The notes below the pieces were generated by a model. It saw nothing but the letters and a program-made list of their open reading frames with translations, was not told the DNA's origin and did not search any database. Positions 38,302 to 49,300 of a stretch of 64,000 bases of DNA are shown here, in pieces. Within the stretch, counting starts at the first letter, position 1. Each line of letters begins with the position of its first letter. Origin of the DNA: Phycomyces blakesleeanus NRRL 1555(-) (taxonomy: Eukaryota > Mucoromycota > Mucoromycetes > Mucorales > Phycomycetaceae); NCBI RefSeq assembly GCF_001638985.1, contig NW_017265162.1, forward strand, positions 124,001-188,000, in the 5' to 3' direction. The position numbers and the translations under genes were made by a program.

Positions 38302-38877
38302 TGACCATTATACCCGCCATATTCTTTCTTTCTCAACAACCAAAAAAAAAAATCCAAAAAAAAATTAGCTTTTCCATACTACACAGCAACAATTACACTT
38401 ACAACAAACCTATACACAACACATCCACCAACTCACCTCACCTCACCTCACCTCACCTCACCTCACCTTACCTTACCTTACCTTACCTCGCCTCACCTCG
38501 CCTTACCTTGCCTCGCATCGCATCGCATCGCATCGCCTCACCTTATTTCACTTCTTACACGCAAGATAAAAACGAACGCCCCTTTCAACTCATACACATC
38601 TTATACATCAAAAATACACCAACCCACAGAGCCTCTTTTTTTCTTTCTTTCGTTCTCTCTCACTCACTACTCTTTCCTTAAAAAGAACGAAAGAAAACAA
38701 TCATGCAATCTATGCTCTTCATTCCTTTAAACAACATTTTTTTTTAAAAAAAAGAAACAATTCCCCCATGCGATCTATTTAAAAAAAATCGGTCAAATTA
38801 TTATTTTTTAACAAAAATAAAATACAATAAATTACAATACAAAACAATGTAATACCAAATCAGATCAAATTATTTAT
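38302..38877. other. Convergent 3' spacer with CCTCA repeat
   Basis: There is no gene. It holds a pentanucleotide array (38434-38540) and pyrimidine-rich DNA between the convergent methyltransferase and MCP1 genes. Confidence 0.6.
38434..38540. repeat. CCTCA/CCTTA/CATCG pentanucleotide array
   Basis: About eight CCTCA copies pass into CCTTA, CCTCG and CATCG copies, over 20 five-base units in total. The stepwise drift of unit sequence suggests successive expansion of point variants. Confidence 0.85.
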
Positions 38878-39678
38878 TTAAAGCGATATCATGTCGTAAA
38901 TAGCTTTATATTCTCTTCTCAGAGGAATCTTTTTGGTCCGCCCAATGGCTACCAAGCCTGCGATCAAAGCACACCCGATTCCTGCACCAACAATTTTTTT
39001 TGTCAGCCCAGAAGAACAATAGCTTTTGGTTTTGATTTTGGTTTTAGCTTTGGCTTTGGTTCCAAATACGCGCCTCCACGTTAATGCTGCACCACTCACT
39101 CCATGGTAAACAGCTGCACCAATCAAGAGAGTGTGGAGTCCCCAAGTAAAATAGGCCCGGTTCTGAAGTCCCCAGGAAATCAATCCAAAGTCAACAAACG
39201 CAGAGTCTCCAAAATATCTAGCCGGAAGGCGTCGAACGAGGTGATGATGAAATCCAACCAGGGGTATGAGTACAAGACCGGATAAGCTATGGAAACGAAA
39301 TAACTGCGTTTGAGTTTGTGATTCTAGGTTTGATTGTGGGTGTGGCGCTTGTGAGCTTAGTGCAACAAGGGTTTTCCAGGGACGTCGGATGACGACGGTC
39401 GACTTGACTAGTCCAGCCAGCACATGTATGGTTGCGGCTCCGGTCACCAAAACGGCTTCTAAGTTCTGGTCCTGATAGAGAGGTCTTGCCAACAAAAGCG
39501 ATTGATTGGCAGAATCGACTCCATTTATTGCGGCAATCACGATCTGTACACCATGGATGACTGCAAATGTCGAGAAGGAAAGTGCGGATGCCGATTGCAC
39601 AAATGTCAAAAAACTATAGATCTTTGGACGGCGCAAAGACAAAGGCAGAGGCAAAGGTGTTGGTTCATCCACAGACAT
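38878..39678 (-). CDS. MCP1: MCP1-like mitochondrial membrane protein (DUF1691)
   Basis: This single-exon gene encodes 266 residues, from ATG at 39678 to TAA at 38878. Yeast Mcp1 is a mitochondrial outer-membrane protein that recruits Vps13 and, when overexpressed, compensates for loss of ERMES. That role is inferred here. The sequence shows a Pro/Leu N terminus, then about five hydrophobic segments with the family's pattern of polar residues: FSTFAVIHGVQIVIAA, GAATIHVLAGLVKSTVVIRR, RFHSLSGLVLIPLVGFHHH, TWGLHTLLIGAAVYHGVSG and a final VGAGIGCALIAGLVAIG. The His-containing helices match the DUF1691 repeat. A Lys/Thr-rich loop (TKAKAKTKIKTK) precedes the last span. No intron is present, unusual for this window. 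An in-frame longer reading upstream to 39894 lacks support, because the ATG at 39678 starts the conserved part. Confidence 0.78.
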   Translation of the reverse strand: MSVDEPTPLPLPLSLRRPKIYSFLTFVQSASALSFSTFAVIHGVQIVIAAINGVDSANQSLLLARPLYQDQNLEAVLVTGAATIHVLAGLVKSTVVIRRPWKTLVALSSQAPHPQSNLESQTQTQLFRFHSLSGLVLIPLVGFHHHLVRRLPARYFGDSAFVDFGLISWGLQNRAYFTWGLHTLLIGAAVYHGVSGAALTWRRVFGTKAKAKTKIKTKSYCSSGLTKKIVGAGIGCALIAGLVAIGRTKKIPLRREYKAIYDMISL

Positions 39679-40394
39679 TTTAATGTAAGAAATATGTATA
39701 TATAATATGTGTATCTGGGTGGGTGTGCCTCTAAGTGTGTTAAAGGGAGAGAGAGAGGGGAGGGAAAAATAAAATAAATAAAAAAGTGAGAGAGAGAGCG
39801 CGTCTCTTGGTAGATCTTTAGGTACAGCTTGGTTGATCCTAGACGTGTGTGTGTGTGTGCCTTTCTCTACTTGAGTGTGTACGACATCTAGCATACCTTG
39901 TCACAAGAAATTCATCTTGTTTTTTTTTTTACTTCTTTTCTTTCGTTATTTCTCTCTCTCTTTATCTATTTCACCTACTTCTTGATTATGTATATGTATT
40001 TGAGCAATTTATATATATATATATATAAGACCAAAAAAATAAATAAATGGAGTCTTTAATTAATTTGTATGTCAAAATTGTTGTATGTCTCAATTTTCCT
40101 CCCAACCCCCCCTTGTAAAAAATAAAAATTAAAAAAATAAAAATTAAAAATAAAAAGTTGCATACATAGTAGATCACTTCACCACCGCCACCACCGTTTT
40201 AATACCTACAGTTTTATCATTCACTATCGCTATTACCACTACCAACCACTAAAAACCATCATCACTAAGCAACCACGGATATCACGGCTTTGAGATGTAA
40301 AATTGTGCAAGAATTTCGCAACTTATACTTCTAGATTTGTTGGTTTTGTTTTTAATGTAGATTATTTTTATGAGCGTTCCAAAACTCTTTTGCT
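39679..40394. other. Spacer between MCP1 and the Rieske gene
   Basis: No gene is seen. There are GA and GT runs (39750-39860) in the MCP1 leader, an (AT)n run at 40009-40026, and an ACCACC-rich patch (40181-40265). Confidence 0.55.
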
Positions 40395-41574
40395 TTAACC
40401 AATAATAAGCTTGTCATCCTGGAAGTTGTATTCTAAAATAACAAGTACATACGTATGTTTAGTCTCTTTCTTACCACTCATAATAATAATAATATATATA
40501 TAAATCTTACCGGGAATTTCGAGGTTGAGAGGAGCAGGTCCCTGACGGATACGACCAGAGATGTCGTAGTGAGAACCGTGGCAAGGGCAGTACCATCCAC
40601 CGAAATCACCAGCTTCACCAATGGGCACACAACCCCTACAAAATTTAAAATTTAAAATTTTAAATAAATAAATAAATAAATAAATAAAATAAGATAACAA
40701 TAATAATAAAAATAAAAATAAAAATAATAACAAGAAAAGAGATCAACTTACAAGTGAGTGCAGACACCCAACATGACAAGCCATTCAGGGTTCTTGACAC
40801 GATCAGAATCCTGTTCGGGATCACGCAAATCCTTCACATTGACAGTGTTAGCCTCGGCAATCTCCTCCTGGGTACGGTGACGAATAAAGACGGGCTTTCC
40901 TCTCCACTTGATTGTCACGTTCTTGCCCTCGGGAATCGATGCAAGTTCGACCTCGGCCTTGGCAAGAGCCAAGACATCGGCAGATGCGGACATGTTGGCA
41001 AGGAAATCACTGACGGTGGCCTGAGCACCAGCAGCAGACAAGAGACCGGTGGTACCGATCAGCATGTAAGAGAAGTTACGGCTGGCTTCACCACTGGTGT
41101 TGGTCTTCTTGTACTTTGAAAAGTCAGGAACATTAGTGGTGTGGTTACGCTGCTGGCTGTGGACTAAGATGTATAACAATTAATACATATATATATTTAT
41201 ATATATATATATATCAAACAATAATAATAATGAAGAAGAAGAATGAAGAAGAACATACAGAAATATATAAAGATATATATTAGAAAAATATTGTTTTAAA
41301 ACAAGGTAAATTGTAGCTTTTTTATTATTATTATTGTCATTATTACATTAATGAAAATATAAACATAAACACATGCACCCACACCCACACCCACACCCAT
41401 ATTTATATATTAAATATTATAAATGTATTTATGCATATATTCTAATTATTTGTTACCAGGCGATCTCTGCTCCTCTTCTTTACGGTAGGAAAGGTTGATC
41501 TTGAGAGTAGGGGCCAATGCAGGTGTCAATGAGCGACGGGCAAAGGCAGAAGTAAGAGTGCGTGACAAGGCCAT
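40395..41574 (-). CDS. RIP1: Ubiquinol-cytochrome c reductase Rieske iron-sulfur subunit
   Basis: This is the catalytic [2Fe-2S] subunit of mitochondrial complex III, passing electrons from ubiquinol to cytochrome c1. Exons 41457-41574, 40752-41163, 40511-40635 and 40395-40432 give 230 residues. The N terminus ([15 protein letters not shown]) is a mitochondrial presequence. VPDFSKYKK is the mature start region, followed by a single membrane span ([20 protein letters not shown]). The cluster motifs are CTHLGCVP, split by an intron at the Leu codon, and CPCHGSHYD. All four ligands (two Cys, two His) and the disulphide Cys pair are present. The C terminus [17 protein letters not shown] matches the family. 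The length is normal for fungi. Confidence 0.97.
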
Positions 41575-42384
41575 TTTTCTTTTAATAAATATATAAATTA
41601 TTATTATTATTATTAGTTTAAAAAAAAAGAAGTACAATATACCTTCTTTAAAAAAAAGAGTAGGGGGAGGGGGATTTGTGTGTAGAAGAAGAGGGGGGAG
41701 GAGAGAGAAGGAGGGAGGAGTTCGGTTTTTGCCTTGCTGTGTATAGAAAGGGGTGGGTGAAAAATTATGGGCCAAAATTGTTGTGTGTAGGATCAGTCTT
41801 TTTTTTTTCTTTTTCCCCCCGCCCAAAATATTCATTTTCTTTGACGTCACCCTAGAAAGGAATCTTGCTGTGATTCAATCGACAGAAGAGGAAGACAAGT
41901 AAGAAGAGAATGGTTCATATTTTATGATAGACATTGATACCATTAAGTTGGTTAGATGTGCTATATGCAAATCTTACTCTACAAATTTTTCTTTTGTGTT
42001 GAGCAAATCCTCAAGATGTAGTTACAATCCCCTAAACGTTTAAACTATTGACGTTATATTTTAAATATCAGGATTGGATTACATAGAATACTTTATCTCT
42101 GTTGTTCCCTTTCTATTTAAAATCATTTAATCCTCATTATCTTCAATATCAATATCATAATTATCAGTGCCTTTAGTTTTAATCAACCAACCAAAAAGAT
42201 ACTTGTACCTGAAATAAATAAAAATATATAAAAAAATGAATTTACGCACATACTGTTCTTATAAGCATAAGTAAAGGTGATTGATTGGTCAATATGGTTC
42301 ACATTTCAAAACCCAATAAATATTGAAGAATATCTATAGTCCTTATTACACATACATACATACACACTGCAAACTAACATAATA
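41575..42384. other. Divergent promoter region between Rieske and PITHD1 genes
   Basis: The Rieske leader (41575-41830) is GGAG/GGGG-rich on the plus strand. The remainder is AT-rich. A short exon-like minus-strand segment lies at 42127-42208 and is listed separately. Confidence 0.5.
42127..42208 (-). CDS. Orphan terminal-exon candidate
   Basis: A good acceptor (TTATTTCAG) is followed by a frame YKYLFGWLIKTKGTDNYDID and an acidic end, stopping at TAA. The composition looks like a real C terminus, with a hydrophobic patch followed by Asp/Glu. I could not find an upstream exon ending in the needed phase before the PITHD1 start at 42385. It may be a remnant or a chance frame. Confidence 0.2.
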
Positions 42385-42938
42385 ATGACTCACTGCCACG
42401 ACGAACATTGTGACCATGACCATGGAGATCTCCCTGATGCAGGAGATCAGTTTAACCTTTATTCGCGTATTGATCACGACAATGTTTGCTGTTTAAATGA
42501 ATCAGAGCCAAATAGTGGAAAGAAGATTATTAAACCATGGAATGAACGCATGGACAATACAAATGTAAATTGCATACAAATAATAATAATAATAATAATA
42601 ATAGTATATTTTTATTTACTTGCTTATTAATTATTGTTTATATATTATCTGTCATAGTGGTTAGAAAGTGATGCAGACGAAGAATTGATTGTTCATGTCC
42701 CGTTAGTTATCCTTCTTCTTCTTCTTCTTCTTTGGGCTCAAAATTCGCGAAATATCTTTTTATTTAAAATTAAAACAGCTGTTAAAATTCTACTTATACT
42801 ATGACAACGACAACGACAAAACTATCCTTTTAGATTTACAGGCACTGTTAAATTGCGTTCGATTTGTCTACGGACTGATCCAGGAGAGTCGGCACCAGCA
42901 ACACTAAAGGTGTAAGTGGCATTGTCCTAAATCAAACG

Positions 42939-42969
<31 letters not shown>

Positions 42970-43825
42970 GATTCATCAACCGCGATGGTATGGATTTCGA
43001 TGCCGCTCAGAGTTATACACCCACTCAGACATGGGAGCTTGTTCAAGGACACAATGATGTATTGGAGTATTCTACTCGGTAAGGCAATATATTAATATGG
43101 ATATAGAGGTACTCTTACAAATTAAAATAATATCAACATAATTTGCTTTATTTTCTTCTTCTTCTATACATGTATACTAACAAATGTAATGCTTATAAAT
43201 ATATGTATATATAAAAGCATCACTAAATTCACAAACGTACGTACCTTGACATTGTTCTTCCCTGACAACTTTGGCGGTGACACGAGCATCGTACGGTTCC
43301 TTGGGTTCAAGGGCGAATGGACAGAGGTAATGCTAATGATTGGTACACACAGTAATTCGATGACTAAAAGAATCCCAATAATCTATTGTATCACGGCAAA
43401 TCTATATATCTCTTTTGGTATTGCACTATACTGTACTGCACTGCATCTTTATTTAAAAAAATGATCTTCAGTTGAAGAGAGACCCAATTATTACAGGTAA
43501 AAATATAATATATATATATATATATATACTATTGAAAAAAAAGAGAGGAAGAAAAGAAGAGAAAGAAGAGAACATCTACACAAGCATTACACACGATTAT
43601 ATTAGCTTTTTTTGGTTTGTTCAATCTTATATACCAGTACCAGTCATCTTGCGCGAAGATTAAATACTATTCAACACCCACATATTATTCTTTACATACC
43701 TACTGATTAATTAATTAATCGTCTTCGTCTTCGTCTTGTTCTTTAAAGTGTACGAAGCTAACGCCAACCCAGCTGACCACAAGAATCCAGCCGGTGAAAA
43801 TAAAATGGACTATTCAATCCAATAA
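42385..43825 (+). CDS. PITHD1: PITH domain protein (PITHD1-like)
   Basis: The PITH domain is named after its role as the proteasome-interacting domain of thioredoxin-like TXNL1; PITHD1 homologues consist of the domain alone. Seven exons give 206 residues: 42385-42564, 42658-42701, 42834-42911, 42971-43078, 43218-43326, 43472-43496 and 43749-43825. The human protein is about 211. Family hallmarks are the His/Cys-rich N terminus (CHDEHCDHDH), DQFNLYSRIDHDNV, CLNESEP, KPWNERMD, SDADEELIVHVPFTGTVKL, FINRDGMDFD and FLGFKGEWTELKRDPI, ending VYEANANPADHKNP. Exon 6 is a 25-nt microexon coding for LKRDPIIT. The exon 3 donor is best placed at 42911 (GTAAGT), which restores ATLKVFINRDG. Confidence 0.94.
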
Positions 43826-44273
43826 CCAGGGAAATCCCAATATTTTCTTCTTATTCTTTATAATTCTTCTAAAAAAGGAATATTTTTTCCTTAGGCTGTA
43901 AAAAAAACAAAGCCAAACCAAATACATACATACACACCCACACATATATGCAATTCAATTCAATTCAATTCAATTTAACTCAATTCTTCTGCTGTTTTGT
44001 TATCATGGAAATATTTGTATATTTTATATATGTATATATATTAGAAAATTAAGAAAAAAAGAATATTTCAGTACAACCTCTTATTGGAAGAGTATTTTGG
44101 ATGTGTTGGGTAAAGGTGTATAGAGGAGGATTTAAAGATTATTAAATTATTATTATTATTATTTTTAAAAAAAGTGAATAAATGAAAGAGAGAACGAAAC
44201 GATGATTGGATAATGTACATAAACTTTTTTCCAATTCCAATTCCAATTCCAATTCCAATTCCCTATATTTTTT
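43826..44273. other. Convergent 3' spacer
   Basis: No gene. CAATT copies lie at 43951-43980 and CCAATT copies at 44231-44262, just beyond the stop codon of the LysM gene. Confidence 0.6.
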
Positions 44274-45250
44274 TTAGAGAAGGGCAACAGCTGCAACGGC
44301 TGCCATGGCCAAAGCAACAGCAGAAACGGTCTTCTGAGAAGCACCAGAGTCAGCAGGAGTAGAGGAAGCAGCAGTACTGGCCTTGGATACAGAGGGAGCA
44401 ACCGAGCTAATAGCAGCAGAAACCGAGGCAGATGGAGCAACGGAGGAAGCGGAGGCAGCAGGAGCGACGGAATCAACAGAGGAAACGGGAACGGGAGCGG
44501 ACTCAGCGGCGCTGGACGACTCAGCAACAGGCTCAACGGTAGCTGAAGCAGCGCTTTCAGCAGCGGTGTCGCTCACGGAGGCAGTGGCATCAGCGGCGTC
44601 AGTTGCGGTAGGAGTGGCATCGACGGGGGATTCAGTGGCATCAGCATCAGTACCGGCACTGGAGGTTGGGGTGACAGCGCCATCGACGGCAGAGGTTGTT
44701 TCGGCACCAGGAGCAGGAGCAACAACGCTGGGAGTGGCACAGGGCTCCTCCATACAGACACAGTAGGCCTTACCACTGTCGAGGTTGTCACACAACTAAA
44801 TAGAAAACAAAACAAAGGTATTCATTCAATTGCACTGTAAATTTTTATCCGTAATTTTTGTTTTTTTGTTTTGTTTTGACAACTCAATGTTTGTAATAAT
44901 AGAAAGAAAGAGGAATCTATCTTACGTGGTCACCGGCGTGGTGGAGTCCGGGGTTCATTTCATAGAAAGCATCAGGAGTCAAACCGTGGGCAATAGCAAC
45001 AGAGTCACAGTCATCAGCATCAGTGACTTTATAAAGCAAAGTAAAATGTAGATTTATTCATTCGTTAGACCAAAGAAATAATTAAGAGAGTGGTGGAGTG
45101 CGTATATGGAGATCTTGGTGAATTGATCTGTAAGAATAATAATAGTAAAAACTTACTGGTATAGGTGGCAATGCATCCCTCGGCAGGGCCGTTGGCAGCA
45201 GCAGCTTGGGCGGCAAAAAGGGCGGCAACAGTCAAGAGAGTGTACTTCAT
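44274..45250 (-). CDS. Secreted LysM-domain protein, probably GPI-anchored
   Basis: Exons 45157-45250, 44926-45026 and 44274-44795 encode 238 residues. The N terminus MKYTLLTVAALFAAQAAA is a signal peptide. Residues about 25-75 form a LysM-like fold with conserved cysteines: CIATYT, then DADDCDSVAIAHGLTPDAFY, EMNPGL and CDNLDSGKAYCV. LysM domains bind chitin-type glycans. A second Cys pair follows (CVCMEEPC). The rest is a Ser/Ala/Thr/Val-rich stalk of about 120 residues, as in O-glycosylated wall proteins. It ends in a hydrophobic tail (VSAVALAMAAVAAVALL) after small residues, which fits a GPI-attachment signal. The location is probably cell wall or plasma membrane. Codon use is C-rich, so a long antisense frame is open opposite the stalk. 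Confidence 0.85.
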
Positions 45251-46352
45251 TTTGTTTTTGGGATTTAATAAACAAAAAAAAACAATAAGGAAAGGAAAGG
45301 GAGTAAGATAAGAGAAAATGAATGCGCGTTGGAATGGAGGTTAAATACAGAGCTGTGGTGTGGCCCTTGACTTGCTTTCTGACCTCTTAATTGTGTGCAA
45401 CAATCCTTCCTCGTGTGTAAGTGCTCCATAAAGGCCTTACAAGAGTGATATGAGTGTCACCTTGCCAATGGTCACATTTTCTATACTTTCTTTTTTCTTT
45501 ATTTTTTCTTTTTCTGGTTATCGCTCTGTTTAGTCGTTTTATCCGTTTGTGGTACTTTCTGCAATAAACACACAATTACATATATATTGATTTTACCCAA
45601 ATTCACTACATCTCACTATATATATTTCATTTATTGAATCCGAAAATAAACGCAATTTAATATTACACTTCTTTGAAGAACTTGATTTTTTTTTATACAT
45701 CTTTAAGATTTTTTTTTGCTGACAAACCCCTCCTCCTTTAAGGAGTTGAAATTAATACCAATGAATGTTCCCACTATATCTGCAACATTTTTTATTTTTA
45801 TTTTTAATAATTTACAATTGGTCAGATCAATTCTCCTTTGTCGAAACTACCAAAGTAGGTTGCCTTGGAAACTTGTCAATAGTAGGATACTCATATTTTA
45901 CACATCTTTCTTTATTATCTGTGTATGTATGTATATATATTTCTGTCTATTTGGTTGTTTAAATCGGAGAAGTTCAAAGACATGTTTAGAAAGTTCATTT
46001 ATGAACATTAAATTCTGCAAAACCTTTTTTTAGTTTTCCAAATTTTTAATTCCCCTTTTATCATCTTATTTTATTTTACATTCTACCATTCGCATGTCTC
46101 AAGATATTAATCCCAATAAACATACACACAGAAAGATAGAGAGCAGCAAAAATAAACGTGTTTTTTTTTTGATATTATTATTATTATTATTATTATTATT
46201 TTAACATTACATTACATTATATTTTATTGTATAATTCTTTATATTGATATTGATATTAAATATCAATCACTATAGTTACCATTATTATTGTTACTGTTAC
46301 TGTTACTGTTACTGTTATATATATATATATTATGATTATTATTGAAATACAA
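45251..46352. other. Spacer upstream of the LysM gene
   Basis: No gene is supported. A 105-codon frame at 45716-46033 is Phe/Ile/Tyr-rich and looks random. There is an ATT run (46169-46201) and a TTACTG repeat (46285-46315). Confidence 0.5.
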
Positions 46353-49300
46353 CTAAACGATGCCGCCTAATTTGCGAACAATCCACTTTTCGCATTCAAC
46401 AAAGGTAATGAATATGGCAACGCACACAACAATCATAATCCAGGACTTTCCGCTCACAGGAGTCAGCTCTAACCATGTAGATATCCCAGGTGCGTAAATG
46501 CCCAGCAAAAGGAACCCAGCCGAGATGAAGAAAGCACCGACCATCCATCGATTGCCCAACACACCAGTCTTGAAGATCGACTGCAAGCTACTGCGAGACA
46601 TGAAAGAATGCAGGAGCTGAATGGTTGTGATGGTAGCAAATGCCTTTAAAGATATATATATATATATATATGAAAGAAGTTAATATCAATTGAACTCAAT
46701 ATTATCTTTTATATAAAAAAAATATATATAAAGGGGTTTGGTGTGTATGGGAATGGGAATGCTCTTTTGTTGTTGTTGAAATCATAAACTCACCAGAGAT
46801 CTGGCATCTTCAATAGTATAGTTATAGACACGCAATGAAAGAACATATGTTCCGATTGTCAAGGCAGCCATCATTAAAGACTGAAAGAAGATAATCGTCC
46901 ATGAAACCTTTGTGAGCACACCCATCTTTGGGTTTCGAGGAGATCTCTTCATAAGATCCCGTTCTTTTGGTTCAACACCCAAGGCCATGGCAGGAGGAAC
47001 ATCAGCTACAAGTCAAAACAATACAGTAATACATATTGTGTGGTTAATTAAAGATAATATACGTATTGATCATAAAACTTGTATAAATCTCTGAAGATTA
47101 TCTAAATTATAGTTACCAATAATGTTGGCCCACAAGATCATCATAACAGTCAAAGGAGTTTCAAGGTTAGCAATAGCACAAATCAACATTAAAAAGATTT
47201 CTGCTCCATTGCAGCTCAAGAGGTACAGGATAAACTTGAGAATATTGTCAAACACATGTCGGCCTTCTTCAACGGCTGCAACGATCGTAGCAAAGTTGTC
47301 ATTCAACAAGACAAGGTCTGCTGCCTGTTTAGTGATCTCGGTACCAGCTATACCCATAGCCACACCAACGTCGGCTGCCTTGATAGCAGGAGCATCTAAA
47401 ATAAGAAGATAAACAAATATGTCAGAATAATAATAACAACAATAATAATATGCATCGCTGAACAATTTTTTTTGATTTACCGTTCACACCGTCTCCAGTC
47501 ATCGCCACCAATTCTCCACGTTGCTGAAGTGCATTGACAATGGTTAGTTTATTGTCAGGGCTAACACGTGCAAACACATTTGGAAAGGGATCGAGTTCCA
47601 AGAGTGCATCTTCGGACAACAGATCAAGCTCACGACCAAGAATAGCTCGACACTAATTATACATATATATTTTTTTTATAAAAGGGTAAGTTTCTTTGAC
47701 ATTTTCTCTTTTGCTCTGTTCATCTTTTTTTTTTTAAAAAAAACATATTTAACATGTTTATAAGAGTAAAAGTAATAGAAAGACTTTACCATGCCAGGAA
47801 CACCTTGTTGGTAAATTCCAAGCTTAGCAGCAATTGAAGTCGCGGTTTGTACATGGTCACCAGTAATCATCATTACTCGAATACCGGCCTCTTGGCAGAC
47901 CTGGACAGCCTCTTTGACGCCTTGTTTGGGTGGATCCAGCAATCCAATCAAGCCAACAAATACCAGCTCGTCTTCAGACAGACTAGGTTCACTTTCTATG
48001 CTAGCCGTGTCTTTCCAGCCCTGGGTCAATTTGGCAGTCTTGACACCAAGTCCGAGTACACGAAGACCTTGGGATGCCATCCGAGAACTTTCATCAGCCA
48101 CAAGAGCCGCAAATTCTTCAGTAATAGGGACCGCCTGGTAGGCTGTCTGTGGAGATCTGGTGGTCGTGGAGCTGGCAGGCTTATCGTCTGCAGAGGCCAT
48201 AAACATCGAGCACCGGTCAACAAGTTCTTCTGGTGCGCCTTTGCATAATACGTAGACTTCGTTGCTGGTATCATTTATGTTTTTGCTCTTGTTGCTGTCT
48301 GTGCTGGCATATATCGAGCTCATTAACTTGCGCTCACTGTCAAATGCTCTTTCAAACACCTTTGTGACTTGCTGGGACCAGTATGCAGGACCTAGACCAG
48401 CCTTTTGCGCAGCCACGGTCAAGGCAATCTCGGTTGGATCACCAATCGGGGTGTACTCGCCAGTCTCCTCATCAAGAACGATGGACGAGTTGTTGCAAAG
48501 ACCGGCTACCATAAGTGCATAAAAGAGATGGGACGTGTAGGCACTTGGATTGGTGGGATCGAGAGGATGGGTTCGCAAGGCAGAGTAGTCTGGGACGGTT
48601 TGAGACTCGTTTGGCAAGCGATTATCCGCCATAGGACTTCCATACGAAGGAGCTGTACGACGCACATGGATCATTCGACGACGTAGCTCTGCGGGTTCAA
48701 TCAAAATCTGGCCTTGGCTAGGATCCATAGAGGTAGACTTTGTAAAGCGATAGAGAGCATTGTCGGCCGTCCAAAGTTCAGATGTGCCCATCTTGCCTTG
48801 GGTTAGTGTTCCAGTCTAGGATGGTCATCGGGGTAGAGAAGGTGATGATGTATTAGTGTATGTGTGTATGTGTAATGTAAGATTACAAAATAAGCATAGT
48901 ATTCTAAACTGATTTGTATATATAAAAAGAAAGGAAGCTAGTCTTATTGTTTCCTTACCTTGTCCGAACAGATGACAGTGACACTTCCGAGGGATTCAAC
49001 TGCCGGCAATGTTCTCACGATGCAGTGTCTAAATAAAAAATATAAATAAAAATTCTTGACTTGATAAAATGGCAAGTATATTTCAAGTATATTCAGTTGA
49101 TAATAAGAAAGACCACAACTTACTTGGTAGCCATACGACGTACGCCCAAAGCCATGGTTACTGTCGTTACTGCAACAAGGCCTTCTGGAATTACGGATAC
49201 AGCAAGACTAACAAAAAGAAAAAAAGATATAGACACATAAAAAACAATTTTTTTGGGGGTGAGATAAGACAATAAGAAAAAGAGAGCACATGTGTGCGTG

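Noticed and set aside
38434..38540. CRISPR-like tandem repeats
   Set aside because: Units are 5 bp with no spacers. It is a eukaryotic microsatellite.
38878..39894. Longer 338-codon reading of MCP1
   Set aside because: The extra N-terminal 72 codons translate leader microsatellites and contain no conserved sequence. The ATG at 39678 fits the family start.
44383..44766. Ala/Glu/Thr-rich plus-strand frame of 127 codons
   Set aside because: It is the complement of the Ser/Ala stalk of the LysM protein, open only because of the repeated codons.
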